Source: Xanthomonas cannabis pv. cannabis
GTDB lineage: Bacteria > Pseudomonadota > Gammaproteobacteria > Xanthomonadales > Xanthomonadaceae
Assembly: GCF_000802365.1 (NCBI RefSeq)
Contig: NZ_JSZE01000058.1
Coordinates: forward strand, 1 to 39,688
DNA: 39,688 nucleotides
Direction: 5' to 3'
Of the stretch, positions 1-10,616 are shown piece by piece. Numbering within the stretch: position 1 is the first letter of the stretch; each line of letters opens with the position of its first letter. The position numbers and the translations under genes are program-made. A model generated the notes under the pieces. The model was not told where the DNA came from. It searched no databases and saw only the letters and a program-made list of their open reading frames with translations.

Positions 1-3000
1 AGCATGGCGGCGGCGGTGGTCATCATGATCGGGCGGAAGCGCAGCAGGCAGGCGCGCCGGATCGCATCGTGCGCGTTCGCCCCTTCGCGGCGTGCGTCGA
101 TGGCGAAGTCGATCATCATGATGGCGTTCTTCTTGACGATGCCGATCAGCAGCACGATGCCGACGATACCGTCCACCGACAGGCTCAGCCCGCACATCAT
201 CAGGGCCAGCAACGCACCGACGCCGGCCGGCGGCAGCGTGGAGATGATGGTGAGCGGGTGGATGTAGCTTTCGTACAGCACGCCCAGAACGATGTAGATC
301 ACCACGATCGACGCCAGCAGCAGCCACACGATGTCGGTCTGGCTGCCGGTGAATTCGGCCGCCTTGCCGACGAATTGCGCATGCACCTGGCTGGGGATCT
401 CGAGATCTTTGCGCGCCTTCTCGATTGCCGCCACCGCCTGCGACAGCGAATGCCCCGGCGCCAGGTTGAACGAGATGGTCACCGCCGGCAGCTGCTGCTG
501 GTGGCTCACCACCAACGGCGTGTTGGTGACCTTGGCTTCGGCCAGCGCGGCCAGCGGAATGATGTTGCCGGCGCCGACCACGATGCCGGTGTTCTGCGCG
601 CCCACACCGGTGGCCGTGGACGAGTTGGACGAGGTCACCTGGCCGAAGCTGGTGGCATTGGTGCCGGTCAGCGCGCCGCTGCCATTGCTGGCCACCGCCA
701 GCTGGTTCATCAACGCGGTGCTGCTGCGGAATTCCGGCGCCACTTCCAGCACCACCCGGTACTGATTGAGCTCGGTGAAGATGGTGGAGATCTGGCGCTG
801 GCCGAACGCGTCGTACAAGGTATCGTCGATGGTCTGCATCGGCACGCCGAGCATGCTGGCCTTGTCGCGGTCGATGCTCAGTTCCAGTGCACGCCCCTGG
901 TTGGCCAGGTTGTTGTCGACATCCGCCAGCTCGGGCAGCTTGCGCATCGCCTCGGTCATGCGCCCGGCCCAGGTGGCCAGTTCGGTACTGTCCACATCCG
1001 ACATCGAATACTGGTATTCGGTGGCCGCCACGCGCGTGTCCAGGGTGACGTCCTGCACCGGCTTGAGGAACAGCGCCACGCCGGGGATGCCGGCCACCGC
1101 GTTCTGCAGGCGCGGCAGCACCTCATCCAGCCCATCGCGGTCGCCGCGTGTCTTCAGCACGATCGACAGCTGGCCCTGGTTGATGGTGGGGTTCATGGTG
1201 CCGGCACCGATGAAGGCGGCCACGCCGGTCACCGCCGGGTCCTTGCGCAGCGCCGCGGCCACCGCCTGGGTGCGTTGCTCCATCTGCGGGAACGCCACGT
1301 TCTGGTCGGCCTGCACCACGCCGGTGATCAGGCCGGTGTCCTGCTCGGGCAGCAAGCCCTTGGGAATGGCCACATACAGCACCACGGTCAGTGCCACCGC
1401 GCCGATCGCTACCGCCAGGGTCAGCGGCTGATGCGCCAGCACCCAGTCCAGGCTGCGCTCGTAGGTGCCGACGGTGCGCGTCCACAGGTTGGTCTTGCCG
1501 GCGGCTGCGGCGCGCTCGTGCGCGTCCTCGCCTTCGGGCAGCGCATCGGGCTTGAGCAGGTAGGCGCACATCATCGGCGTCAGCGTCAGCGACACCAGCA
1601 TCGAGATCACCACTGCAATCGACAGCACCCACGCAAATTCGTGGAATAGCCGGCCGGTGACACCGGGCATCAGCAGCAGCGGCAGGAACACCGCCACCAG
1701 CGACACGGTCAGCGACAGCACGGTAAAGCCGATCTGCTTGGCACCGATCTCCGCCGCTTCCGGCCCGCTCTTGCCCTGTTCGATGTAGCGCACGATGTTT
1801 TCGATCATCACGATCGCATCGTCGACCACGAAGCCGGTGGCCACCACCAGCGCCATCAGCGACAGGTTGTCCAGCGACATGCCCGCAAATGCCATCACCC
1901 CGAAGGTGCCGGCCAGCGACAACGGCACCGCCACCGACGGAATGATGGTGGCCCACAGCCGGCGCAGGAACACGAAAATCACCGCCACCACCAGCGCGAT
2001 GGTCAGCACCAGGGTGAACTTCACCTCGTGCACCGAGGCGCGGATGGTTTCGGTGCGGTCGGAGAACACCTCCAGATGCACGTCGGCCGGCAGCACCGAT
2101 TGCAACTGCGGCAGGATGCTGCGGATCTGCTCCACCGTCTGCACGATGTTGGCGCCGGGCTGGCGGCGGATTTCCAGCAGCACCGCCGGCTTGCCATCGG
2201 CCCAGGCGGCGAGTTGGTCGTTCTCCACCCCGTCGACCACCTTGGCCACATCGGCCAGCCGCACCGGGCGGCCGTTGGCGAAGCTGATGATGGTGTCGCG
2301 GTATTGCGCCGCGTCCACCAGCTGGTCGTTGGTGCCGATGCTGTAGGACTGGGTCTTGCCGTTGAGCGAGCCCTTGGGCGCGCTGACGTTGGTCTGGGTC
2401 AGCGCGCTGCGCAGCGACTCCATGGTCAGACCCATGTTCGACAGCTGCGCCGGATTGACCTGGATGCGTACCGCAGGGCGCACGTTGCCGGCGATCGACA
2501 CCAGGCCCACGCCCGGCACCTGCGACAGGCGCTGGGCCAGGATCGCATCGGCGTAGCGGTTGACCTCGCGCAGCGGCAGCGAATCGGAGGTGAGCTTGAG
2601 CGTGAGGATCGCCGCATCGGCTGGATTGACCCGGTTGTAGACCGGCTGGTACGGCAGCGACGAGGGCAGCGTGGCCTGGCGGATCGCGGCCTGCACGTCC
2701 TGCGAGGCGATGTCGATGTCGCGGTCCATCGAGAACTGCAGGATGATCGTGGACAATCCCGCCGACGAGTCGGAGGTCATCATCTGCAACCCGGAGATCT
2801 GCCCGAACTGGCGCTCCAGCGGGGTGGTCACCAGCGAGGCCATGGTGGTGGCGTTGGCGCCGGGATACTGGGTGGTCACGACCAGGCTGGGCGCGTCGAT
2901 TTCCGGCAACGCCGAGACCGGCAACTGCCGGTAGCCCAGGATGCCCAGCAGCAGGACGCCCGCCATCAACAACGAGGTGGCGATCGGGCGGCGGATGAAG

Positions 3001-3017
3001 ATGGTCGAAAAGCCCAC
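1..3017 (-). CDS. RND multidrug efflux permease, MdtB/MdtC type (C-terminus cut by window edge)
   Basis: Inner-membrane proton-driven pump of the hydrophobe/amphiphile efflux RND family, working with the adaptor encoded just upstream and an outer-membrane channel not seen here. About 1005 residues are visible, of roughly 1040 expected. The N-terminus reads FIRRPIATSLLMAGVLLLGI, the first transmembrane helix, followed by PVSALPEID, a family hallmark. TM4 carries GFVVDDAIVMIEN, with the paired Asp residues of the proton relay, and SLTLTPMMCAYLLKP follows, as in MdtB/MdtC. I chose a GTG start at 3017 because AAGGA lies about 8 nt upstream. Similarity to both MdtB and MdtC is seen. Its place directly after the adaptor suggests the mdtB position, and a second permease may lie beyond the window. 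Confidence 0.93.
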   Translation of the reverse strand, partial: MGFSTIFIRRPIATSLLMAGVLLLGILGYRQLPVSALPEIDAPSLVVTTQYPGANATTMASLVTTPLERQFGQISGLQMMTSDSSAGLSTIILQFSMDRDIDIASQDVQAAIRQATLPSSLPYQPVYNRVNPADAAILTLKLTSDSLPLREVNRYADAILAQRLSQVPGVGLVSIAGNVRPAVRIQVNPAQLSNMGLTMESLRSALTQTNVSAPKGSLNGKTQSYSIGTNDQLVDAAQYRDTIISFANGRPVRLADVAKVVDGVENDQLAAWADGKPAVLLEIRRQPGANIVQTVEQIRSILPQLQSVLPADVHLEVFSDRTETIRASVHEVKFTLVLTIALVVAVIFVFLRRLWATIIPSVAVPLSLAGTFGVMAFAGMSLDNLSLMALVVATGFVVDDAIVMIENIVRYIEQGKSGPEAAEIGAKQIGFTVLSLTVSLVAVFLPLLLMPGVTGRLFHEFAWVLSIAVVISMLVSLTLTPMMCAYLLKPDALPEGEDAHERAAAAGKTNLWTRTVGTYERSLDWVLAHQPLTLAVAIGAVALTVVLYVAIPKGLLPEQDTGLITGVVQADQNVAFPQMEQRTQAVAAALRKDPAVTGVAAFIGAGTMNPTINQGQLSIVLKTRGDRDGLDEVLPRLQNAVAGIPGVALFLKPVQDVTLDTRVAATEYQYSMSDVDSTELATWAGRMTEAMRKLPELADVDNNLANQGRALELSIDRDKASMLGVPMQTIDDTLYDAFGQRQISTIFTELNQYRVVLEVAPEFRSSTALMNQLAVASNGSGALTGTNATSFGQVTSSNSSTATGVGAQNTGIVVGAGNIIPLAALAEAKVTNTPLVVSHQQQLPAVTISFNLAPGHSLSQAVAAIEKARKDLEIPSQVHAQFVGKAAEFTGSQTDIVWLLLASIVVIYIVLGVLYESYIHPLTIISTLPPAGVGALLALMMCGLSLSVDGIVGIVLLIGIVKKNAIMMIDFAIDARREGANAHDAIRRACLLRFRPIMMTTAAAM

Positions 3018-3077
3018 GGGGGGTGTCCTTGCTGAAGACGTCAATCGATGCCGGCGCACACGGCGCCGACGCGCACC

Positions 3078-3100
3078 GGCGACGGGGCAGGCCCGTCGCC
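3078..3100 (-). other. Intercistronic hairpin between mdtA and the RND permease
   Basis: Perfect 9-bp inverted repeat (GGCGACGGG / CCCGTCGCC) around a 5-nt loop, in the 99-nt gap between the adaptor stop and the permease start. No T-run follows, so it is not an obvious intrinsic terminator. It could stabilise the upstream adaptor mRNA or set the adaptor-to-permease ratio; that role is inference. Confidence 0.5.
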
Positions 3101-3116
3101 AGCGGTCAGGCCGGCA

Positions 3117-4355
3117 TCAACGCGGGCCGCCGCCGCGACGGCCGCCGCCGCCGCGCTCCTGCTTGTTCTGGGCAGCCTTGAGTTCGGCTTCGGTGGGCTC
3201 CGGCGGGGTTTCGCCCGGCTTGAGCGCACTGACCTTGCTGCCTGGCTTGAGCCGGAACTGGCCTTCGGTCACCACCCGCTCGCCGGGCTTGAGCCCCTTG
3301 GTGAGCTGCACATGGCTGTCATCCACTTCCACGCCCTGCACCACGGTACGCATCTGTGCGGTGTTGTCGTTGCCCACCACGTACACGTAATCGCCATCCG
3401 GGCCGCGCTGCACTGCCTGGGTCGGGACCACGGTGCCGCCGGAGATGGTGCGCAGCTGCAGCCGCACGTTGACGAACTGGCCCGGCCACAATGCGTTGTC
3501 GGTGTTGTCGAAGATCGCGCGCGCACCGAAGGTGCCGCTGTCGGCAGCGATGCGGTTGTCGATCACATCCAGCTTGCCGTCGCCGCTGATCACATGCGCA
3601 TCGCCGCGGTCCAGCGCCGCCACGCCCAGCGGTGCCGCCGCCTGGCCGCTGCGCACCGCCTGCAGCTCGCGCTCGGGCAGGTTGAAGGACACGTAGATCG
3701 GGCGGATCTGGGTCAGCGTCACGATGGTGGAACTGGTGCTGACGATATTGCCCACGTCCACGCCACGGATGCCGGCGATGCCGTCGATCGGCGCGGTGAC
3801 GCGGGTGAACTGCAATTGCACCTGCGCCGAGCGCATCTGCGCATCGTTGGCGGCCACGGCGGCCTCGTACTGCGCCACCTGGTTGCGCTGGGTGTCCAGA
3901 TCGGTGCGCGAGACGTATTGCTTGTAGGCCGGGTCGTTGGAGCGCTGGTAATTCACCCGCGAGGTCGCCAGCAGCGCCTGGTTCTGGCGCTTGGCCGCCA
4001 GCGCCTGGTCGTAGCTGGCCTGCAGCGTGCGTGGGTCGATCTGCGCCAGCACCTCGCCCTTCTTCACTTCCTGGCCTTCCTTGAAATTCAGGCTCATCAG
4101 CTGGCCGCCCACCTGCGGGCTGACCGTAACCGTGTTGAGCGCGGTCACCGTGCCCAACGCGCTGGCATACACCGGCACATCCTGGGTGGTGGCGGCCACC
4201 ACCGTCACCGGCACCGGGCCGCTGTTTTCGGTGCCGGTGCCGTCCGGCGCGCCCGCGCGCTTGCCCTGGTTGCCCCCACCCATCATCCGCATTGCGACGA
4301 ACACCACGACAAGCACCGCTACAACCAGCAGTGTGATCTTCCAAAAACGCGACAT
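3117..4355 (-). CDS. mdtA: RND efflux periplasmic adaptor, MdtA-like
   Basis: Membrane-fusion protein that bridges the RND permease and an outer-membrane channel. It has 412 residues, with an N-terminal hydrophobic segment at about 7-22 followed by a Gly-rich linker. A biotinyl-lipoyl half-domain (ASALGTVTALNTVTVSPQVG) comes next, then a helical hairpin at about 110-180 and a beta-barrel region with TAPIDGIAGIRGVDVGNIV. The C-terminus is unusual: a tail rich in Gly and Arg (GGGGRRGGGPR). AGGAG lies a few bases before the ATG at 4355. It is first in an operon with the permease 99 nt downstream. The wide upstream region carries a palindrome at 4441-4456 that may be an operator. The symbol rests on overall similarity and operon order. 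Confidence 0.9.
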   Translation of the reverse strand: MSRFWKITLLVVAVLVVVFVAMRMMGGGNQGKRAGAPDGTGTENSGPVPVTVVAATTQDVPVYASALGTVTALNTVTVSPQVGGQLMSLNFKEGQEVKKGEVLAQIDPRTLQASYDQALAAKRQNQALLATSRVNYQRSNDPAYKQYVSRTDLDTQRNQVAQYEAAVAANDAQMRSAQVQLQFTRVTAPIDGIAGIRGVDVGNIVSTSSTIVTLTQIRPIYVSFNLPERELQAVRSGQAAAPLGVAALDRGDAHVISGDGKLDVIDNRIAADSGTFGARAIFDNTDNALWPGQFVNVRLQLRTISGGTVVPTQAVQRGPDGDYVYVVGNDNTAQMRTVVQGVEVDDSHVQLTKGLKPGERVVTEGQFRLKPGSKVSALKPGETPPEPTEAELKAAQNKQERGGGGRRGGGPR

Positions 4356-4440
4356 GCGACAACTCCTGATGGCGGGCCGGGCGCGTGGTGCGACCGTGGG
4401 GCGGCTGTGCGCAGCATATCGTTGCGTTCCACCAATTGAG

Positions 4441-4456
4441 CGTTACTGAAGTAACG
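4441..4456. promoter_or_regulatory. Perfect palindrome upstream of the efflux operon, candidate operator
   Basis: CGTTACT-GA-AGTAACG is a perfect 7-bp inverted repeat, extended by flanking GAG and CTC with one base of asymmetry. It lies about 86 nt upstream of the mdtA start in the 257-nt gap between mdtA and the divergent amidohydrolase gene. Size and symmetry fit a TetR- or MarR-type repressor site, but no regulator gene is next to it in this window. Function is inferred only. Confidence 0.4.
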
Positions 4457-4612
4457 GCTCGGCCGGCGAAACGACCGCAACGGTCATGGAGGCACTGCAG
4501 CGGCAACGCGCCACGGCTGCGGTGGTTGACCGCCGGGCTGAATCGGGCCCCACTGCAGCCCATCGGGCGCGCACCTGCACTACATTAAGCAACCACCTTG
4601 AGAGGATTGCCG

Positions 4613-5929
4613 ATGCGCCACTCCCGCCTGCTGACCAGCGCGCTGCTGCTCGCCCTGCCCATGCTTGCCGCCGCGCAGACTGCGCAACGGCCCGAAGTTC
4701 AGGCCGCCGCCGCCCCGCTGCAGGCCAAGGTGGTGCAATGGCGCCGCGACTTCCACCAGCACCCGGAGCTGTCCAACCGCGAGGAGCGCACCGCCGCCAC
4801 CGTGGCCGCGCAGCTGCGCAAGCTGGGCCTCAAGCCGCGCACCGGCATCGCCCATCACGGCGTGGTGGCCATCATCAAGGGTGGCAAGCCCGGCCCGAAG
4901 ATCGCCCTGCGCGCGGACATGGACGCGTTGCCGGTGAAAGAGCAGACCGGGCTGGCGTTCGCCTCCGAGGCCACCGCCGAGTACCGCGGCGAGCAGGTCG
5001 GGGTGATGCACGCCTGCGGCCACGATGCCCATACCGCCATCCTGCTCGGCGTGGCCGAAGCGCTGGTGGGCATGCGCGAGCAGCTGCCCGGCGAAGTGAT
5101 GCTGATCTTCCAGCCCTCCGAAGAAGGCGCGCCCGGCAACGAGGAAGGCGGTGCCTCGCTGATGCTCAAGGAAGGCCTGTTCGCCGACTTCAAGCCGCAG
5201 GCGGTGTTCGGCCTGCATGTGTTCTCCAGCGTGCAGGCCGGCAAGATCGCGGTGCGCAGCGGCCCGCTGATGGCGGCCTCGGACCGGTTTGCGATCAAGA
5301 TGATCGGCCGCCAGACCCACGGCTCGGCGCCCTGGAACGGCATCGACCCGATCGTGGCCAGCGCCGATATGATCGGCGCCGCGCAGACGGTGATCAGCCG
5401 CCGCGCCAACCTGTCCAAGCAGCCGGCGGTGCTCAGCTTCGGCGCGATCAAGGGCGGCATCCGCTACAACATCATCCCCGACGAGGTGGACATGGTCGGC
5501 ACCATCCGCACCTTCGACGAGGGCATGCGCCAGCAGATCTTTGCCGATCTCAAGAACGTGGCCGAACACACCGCCGCTGCCCATGGCGCCAAGGTCCAGG
5601 CGCAGGTGCCGGACCAGCCCGGCAACCCGGCCACCATCAACGACCCCGCACTGACCGCCAGGATGCTGCCCAGCCTGCAGGCCGTGGTGGGCGCAGAGAA
5701 TGTGTACGAGCCGCCGTTGCAGATGGGCGCGGAAGATTTCTCGTTCTATGCCCAGCAGGTGCCGTCGATGTTCTTCTTCGTCGGCTCCACCGCCAAGGGC
5801 ATCGACCCGGCCACCGCGCCCAGCAACCATTCGCCGCAGTTCCTGCTGGATGAGTCCTCGCTGGATGTGGGCTTGCGTGCGCTGTTGCAGGTGTCGCTGG
5901 ATTATCTGCGTCAGGGTGAGGCGGGCTGA
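4613..5929 (+). CDS. Exported M20 family amidohydrolase / zinc metallopeptidase (hippurate hydrolase-like)
   Basis: Hydrolyses N-acyl amino acids or related amides; the exact substrate is not deducible. The protein has 438 residues. Residues 1-22 look like a signal peptide (hydrophobic LLTSALLLALPMLAAAQ, Ala-rich cleavage site), so it should be periplasmic, which is unusual against the cytoplasmic members of the family. M20 metal and catalytic motifs are present in order: ALRADMDALP, GVMHACGHDAHTA and PSEEG. The dimerisation domain contains IGRQTHGSAPWNGIDP, and a late MGAEDFSFYAQQVP supplies a further ligand region. I chose the ATG at 4613 because GAGAGGA precedes it and the signal peptide begins there; an in-frame TTG at 4598 would place extra residues before it. 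It is divergent from the efflux operon. Confidence 0.9.
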   Translation: MRHSRLLTSALLLALPMLAAAQTAQRPEVQAAAAPLQAKVVQWRRDFHQHPELSNREERTAATVAAQLRKLGLKPRTGIAHHGVVAIIKGGKPGPKIALRADMDALPVKEQTGLAFASEATAEYRGEQVGVMHACGHDAHTAILLGVAEALVGMREQLPGEVMLIFQPSEEGAPGNEEGGASLMLKEGLFADFKPQAVFGLHVFSSVQAGKIAVRSGPLMAASDRFAIKMIGRQTHGSAPWNGIDPIVASADMIGAAQTVISRRANLSKQPAVLSFGAIKGGIRYNIIPDEVDMVGTIRTFDEGMRQQIFADLKNVAEHTAAAHGAKVQAQVPDQPGNPATINDPALTARMLPSLQAVVGAENVYEPPLQMGAEDFSFYAQQVPSMFFFVGSTAKGIDPATAPSNHSPQFLLDESSLDVGLRALLQVSLDYLRQGEAG

Positions 5930-5932
5930 ATC

Positions 5933-5962
5933 GGGAATGGGGAATGGGAATGGGGAATTGGG
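5933..5962 (+). repeat. G-rich short tandem repeat with G-quadruplex pattern
   Basis: Directly after the amidohydrolase stop come five G-runs of three or four bases separated by AAT or AATT, a degenerate tandem of GGGAAT/GGGGAAT. The spacing fits the intramolecular G-quadruplex rule (four or more runs of at least three G with 1-7 nt loops). Similar GGGAAT-like tracts occur between genes in Xanthomonas, from memory. Confidence 0.6.
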
Positions 5963-6093
5963 TGCAGTTGCGCGACTCCCCACTCCGTTGGCGATCAAGT
6001 AGGGCGATGGGCTGCGTGAAGAGGTCAGCTGCTCCTTTCGTCGGCTCGGTGTTCCAGCGGCCGCCATACACCTCACGGCCAGCCCGTGCGGCC

Positions 6094-6099
6094 TAAAAT
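6094..6099 (+). promoter_or_regulatory. Candidate -10 box for a leaderless queF transcript
   Basis: TAAAAT ends only 6 nt before the queF ATG at 6106. A transcript starting at the usual distance would begin at or next to the A of the start codon. No convincing -35 hexamer is visible and no strong Shine-Dalgarno precedes the ATG, which fits a leaderless mRNA but does not prove it. Confidence 0.35.
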
Positions 6100-6105
6100 G
6101 GCGGC

Positions 6106-6921
6106 ATGAATACCCCAGAAGATTCCACCCTTGGTCGTGAGGTTGCCTACCCGAGCGGCTACGACCCGTCCTTGCTGTTTCCGATTCCGCGTGCGGCCGG
6201 GCGCCAAGCAATCGGGCTGACCGGCGCACTGCCGTTCATCGGCCGTGATCGCTGGCATGCCTACGAGTTGAGCTGGCTCGATGCGCAAGGCAAGCCGTGC
6301 GTGGCCACGGCCACCGTGCATGTGCCTTGCGATTCGCCATCGCTGATCGAATCCAAGTCGCTCAAGCTGTATCTCAACTCCCTCAATGCCACCCGCTTCA
6401 ATAGCGCCGAAGCGGTGCGCACACGCATCGCCACCGACCTGTCCACGCGCGCCGGTGCCGATGTATCGGTGGAGTTCGGGCTGCCGCCGATCGATGCGGT
6501 GGGCGAGGGTGAGTCGATCGACACGCTGGATGTGAGCATCGACGACTACGGCCCGCCCAATGCCGATTATCTGCGTGCGCACGCAGGCGCTGCGGTGGAC
6601 GAAGTGCTGACCTCCGCGCTGCTCAAATCCAATTGCCCGGTCACCGGCCAGCCGGATTGGGCCAGCGTTACGCTGCGCTATCGCGGCGCGCCGATCGATC
6701 GCGAAGGCTTGCTGCGGTATTTGGTGAGTTTCCGCGACCACGCCGAGTTTCATGAGCAGTGCGTGGAGCGCATCTTCAATGACGTGCTGATCCGTTGCGC
6801 ACCCGAATGGCTGGTGGTGGAAGCGCGTTATACACGTCGTGGTGGGTTGGACATCAGCCCGCTGCGTAGCTCGCCCAGCGTGCCAACACCGCTGTCGATC
6901 TTCCGCGACCTGCGCCAGTAA
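6106..6921 (+). CDS. queF: NADPH-dependent 7-cyano-7-deazaguanine reductase
   Basis: Reduces preQ0 to preQ1 in queuosine biosynthesis, in the cytoplasm. At 271 residues it is the long, two-domain (YqcD/E. coli-type) form. The N-terminal half contains [13 protein letters not shown], the characteristic QueF motif with the substrate-binding Glu and NADPH-contacting residues. The C-terminal half has [11 protein letters not shown], where Cys177 is the expected nucleophile that forms the thioimide with preQ0 and Asp184 the expected proton donor. No preQ1 riboswitch-like structure was recognised upstream. No other queuosine genes are adjacent. Confidence 0.97.
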   Translation: MNTPEDSTLGREVAYPSGYDPSLLFPIPRAAGRQAIGLTGALPFIGRDRWHAYELSWLDAQGKPCVATATVHVPCDSPSLIESKSLKLYLNSLNATRFNSAEAVRTRIATDLSTRAGADVSVEFGLPPIDAVGEGESIDTLDVSIDDYGPPNADYLRAHAGAAVDEVLTSALLKSNCPVTGQPDWASVTLRYRGAPIDREGLLRYLVSFRDHAEFHEQCVERIFNDVLIRCAPEWLVVEARYTRRGGLDISPLRSSPSVPTPLSIFRDLRQ

Positions 6922-7023
6922 GTCGCGTCTGCACAGGATCGCGCCGGCTTCACGGTGGCGCGATCCACGCTTAACAGCCGCCCGCGCACCCTGCAGCCAT
7001 CATGAGGCACAAGAGTTGCAGCA

Positions 7024-7317
7024 ATGAGCGCCGATAAAAAAGCAGATTTTTCCAATGTCACCGCATCGGTCGACAGCACGGCCGAGGTAACGCCGGCAGC
7101 GGATTTTTCCAACGTGCGCACCAGCGTGCAAAGCACGGCGCAGCTGGTCGACGAGTCGGTCACCGTGCAGGCAGGCGACACGCTTTCCAGCATCGCAAAA
7201 CGTCACCTGGGTGACGGTGCATTGTGGCCGCGTATCTTCGAAGCCAACCGCGAAACGCTCAAGGATCCGGACAAGATCTTCCCGGGCCAAGTGCTGCACC
7301 TGCCACCGAAGGCTTGA
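7024..7317 (+). CDS. Small cytoplasmic LysM-domain protein with an internal repeat
   Basis: A protein of 97 residues without a signal peptide. The C-terminal 50 residues form a LysM domain (VQAGDTLSSIAKRHLGDGAL, then RIFEANRETLKDPDKIFPGQ). The layout recalls E. coli Kbp/YgaU, but the BON domain of that protein is missing. The N-terminal half instead holds two similar units: DFSNVTASVDSTAEV near 9-23 and DFSNVRTSVQSTAQL near 29-43. Function is not known; the LysM fold usually binds N-acetylglucosamine polymers, but a cytoplasmic location would argue for another ligand. It is followed 81 nt later by a lipoprotein gene on the same strand. Confidence 0.82.
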   Translation: MSADKKADFSNVTASVDSTAEVTPAADFSNVRTSVQSTAQLVDESVTVQAGDTLSSIAKRHLGDGALWPRIFEANRETLKDPDKIFPGQVLHLPPKA

Positions 7318-7398
7318 GCAGCCGCCGTGTCATTCATGCATTCGCTTTAGACAAGGCGAGTCATTCGCCACCACCATTGGCTCTTTGGAGAACGATCC

Positions 7399-7959
7399 AT
7401 GCGTAGCAAAGCCGTTTCCAGCTCCCTCGTGCTCGCCCTTGCCGGCGTCCTGGCCTTGTCGGGCTGCCGTAAGGAAGCCAACGACGATTCCAACGTGTCG
7501 AAGGATCCCACCTCCGGCGCTGCCACCGACGCCATGCCGGGCCCGGCCGCGACGCCGCCAGCCAGCGACCAGGCCGGGCAGAGCAGCGCGACCGGCGCGG
7601 CGAGCACCGATACCGCAGCGGGCACCGGCGCTGCCGTCACCGTTTCCAGCGTTGCGGTAGGAACCAAGGCAGCCGCCGACAAGACGGTGACGCCATCTGC
7701 CAACATCGGCACCAAGGACACCATCATCGTCTCGGTCAAGACCGACGGCAGTGCGAGCAACGTGCCGGTATCGGCCAAGCTCACCTATCAGGATGGTCAG
7801 GTAGCGGGCGAACAGAACGCCACCTTGACCACGTCCGGGGCCGAGACCACCAATCTCAGCTTCAGCAAGCCCGATGGCTGGCCGGCCGGCACCTACACCG
7901 CGCAGGTGATGGTGGATGGTAAGCCTGCCGGCAATCCGCAGACCATCACCGTCAAGTAA
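7399..7959 (+). CDS. Putative lipoprotein with a C-terminal beta-sandwich-like domain
   Basis: A lipoprotein of 186 residues. Residues 1-24 are a lipoprotein signal (LVLALAGVLALSGC), with the lipobox LSGC placing the lipidated Cys at about 24. Residues 25-85 are a low-complexity linker rich in Ala, Ser, Thr and Gly. Residues 95-186 alternate polar and hydrophobic residues (VSVKTDGSASNVPVSAKLTY, AGTYTAQVMVDGKPAG) in a way that suggests an immunoglobulin-like beta-sandwich; this is inference. GGAGAACG precedes the ATG. Family and function not recognised. The strong terminator at 8048-8073 probably ends its transcript. Confidence 0.82.
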   Translation: MRSKAVSSSLVLALAGVLALSGCRKEANDDSNVSKDPTSGAATDAMPGPAATPPASDQAGQSSATGAASTDTAAGTGAAVTVSSVAVGTKAAADKTVTPSANIGTKDTIIVSVKTDGSASNVPVSAKLTYQDGQVAGEQNATLTTSGAETTNLSFSKPDGWPAGTYTAQVMVDGKPAGNPQTITVK

Positions 7960-7984
7960 GCGGCGCTGGTTGAGGCATCGGATG

Positions 7985-8032
7985 GTGTGCAGCGCTGTAT
8001 TGCACACGTTCGTAGCAGACTCCCGGTTCTGC
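7985..8032 (+). other. Two hairpins in the 3' region of the lipoprotein transcript, possible small RNA body
   Basis: The stretch 7960-8311 has no gene. Its first part contains GTGTGCA / TGCACAC (7985-7991 and 8001-8007, perfect) and a smaller GCAGA / TCTGC pair (8015-8032), both upstream of the terminator at 8048. This would give the transcript three hairpins. It may be only a structured 3' untranslated region, or a 3'-derived small RNA. No clear promoter was found inside it. From 8074 to 8311 I see only a weak promoter candidate for icd. Confidence 0.3.
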
Positions 8033-8047
8033 AGGACATTCAGACAG

Positions 8048-8073
8048 GGCGCGGCCGCAAGGTCGCGCCTTTT
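8048..8073 (+). terminator. Intrinsic terminator downstream of the lipoprotein gene
   Basis: GGCGCGGCC-GCAA-GGTCGCGCC forms a 9-bp stem with one G-U pair and a GNRA-type tetraloop, followed by TTTT. Placed about 90 nt past the lipoprotein stop and before icd. Confidence 0.8.
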
Positions 8074-8131
8074 CCATGCACGGCGCATTTGTTACAGCTG
8101 CATCCATCCCATTGGCCACGTGACGGGATGA

Positions 8132-10543
<2,412 letters not shown>

Positions 10544-10585
10544 GTCCCCGCACCGCCTGTCGGTGCGGAGCACGCTGCCATCAAG

Positions 10586-10610
10586 GCCCGTCTCGTCAGA
10601 GGCGGGCTTT
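10586..10610. terminator. Terminator between icd and the convergent small gene
   Basis: GCCCGTCTC-GTCA-GAGGCGGGC, a 9-bp stem with one G-U pair, followed by TTTGT on the plus strand. It sits between two convergent gene ends (10543 and 10617) and may serve both. Confidence 0.7.
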
Positions 10611-10616
10611 GTCGTT

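Noticed and set aside
5930-6105. preQ1 riboswitch upstream of queF
   Set aside because: No pseudoknot-like arrangement or conserved aptamer sequence seen; the only structure is the G-rich repeat and a -10-like box near the ATG.
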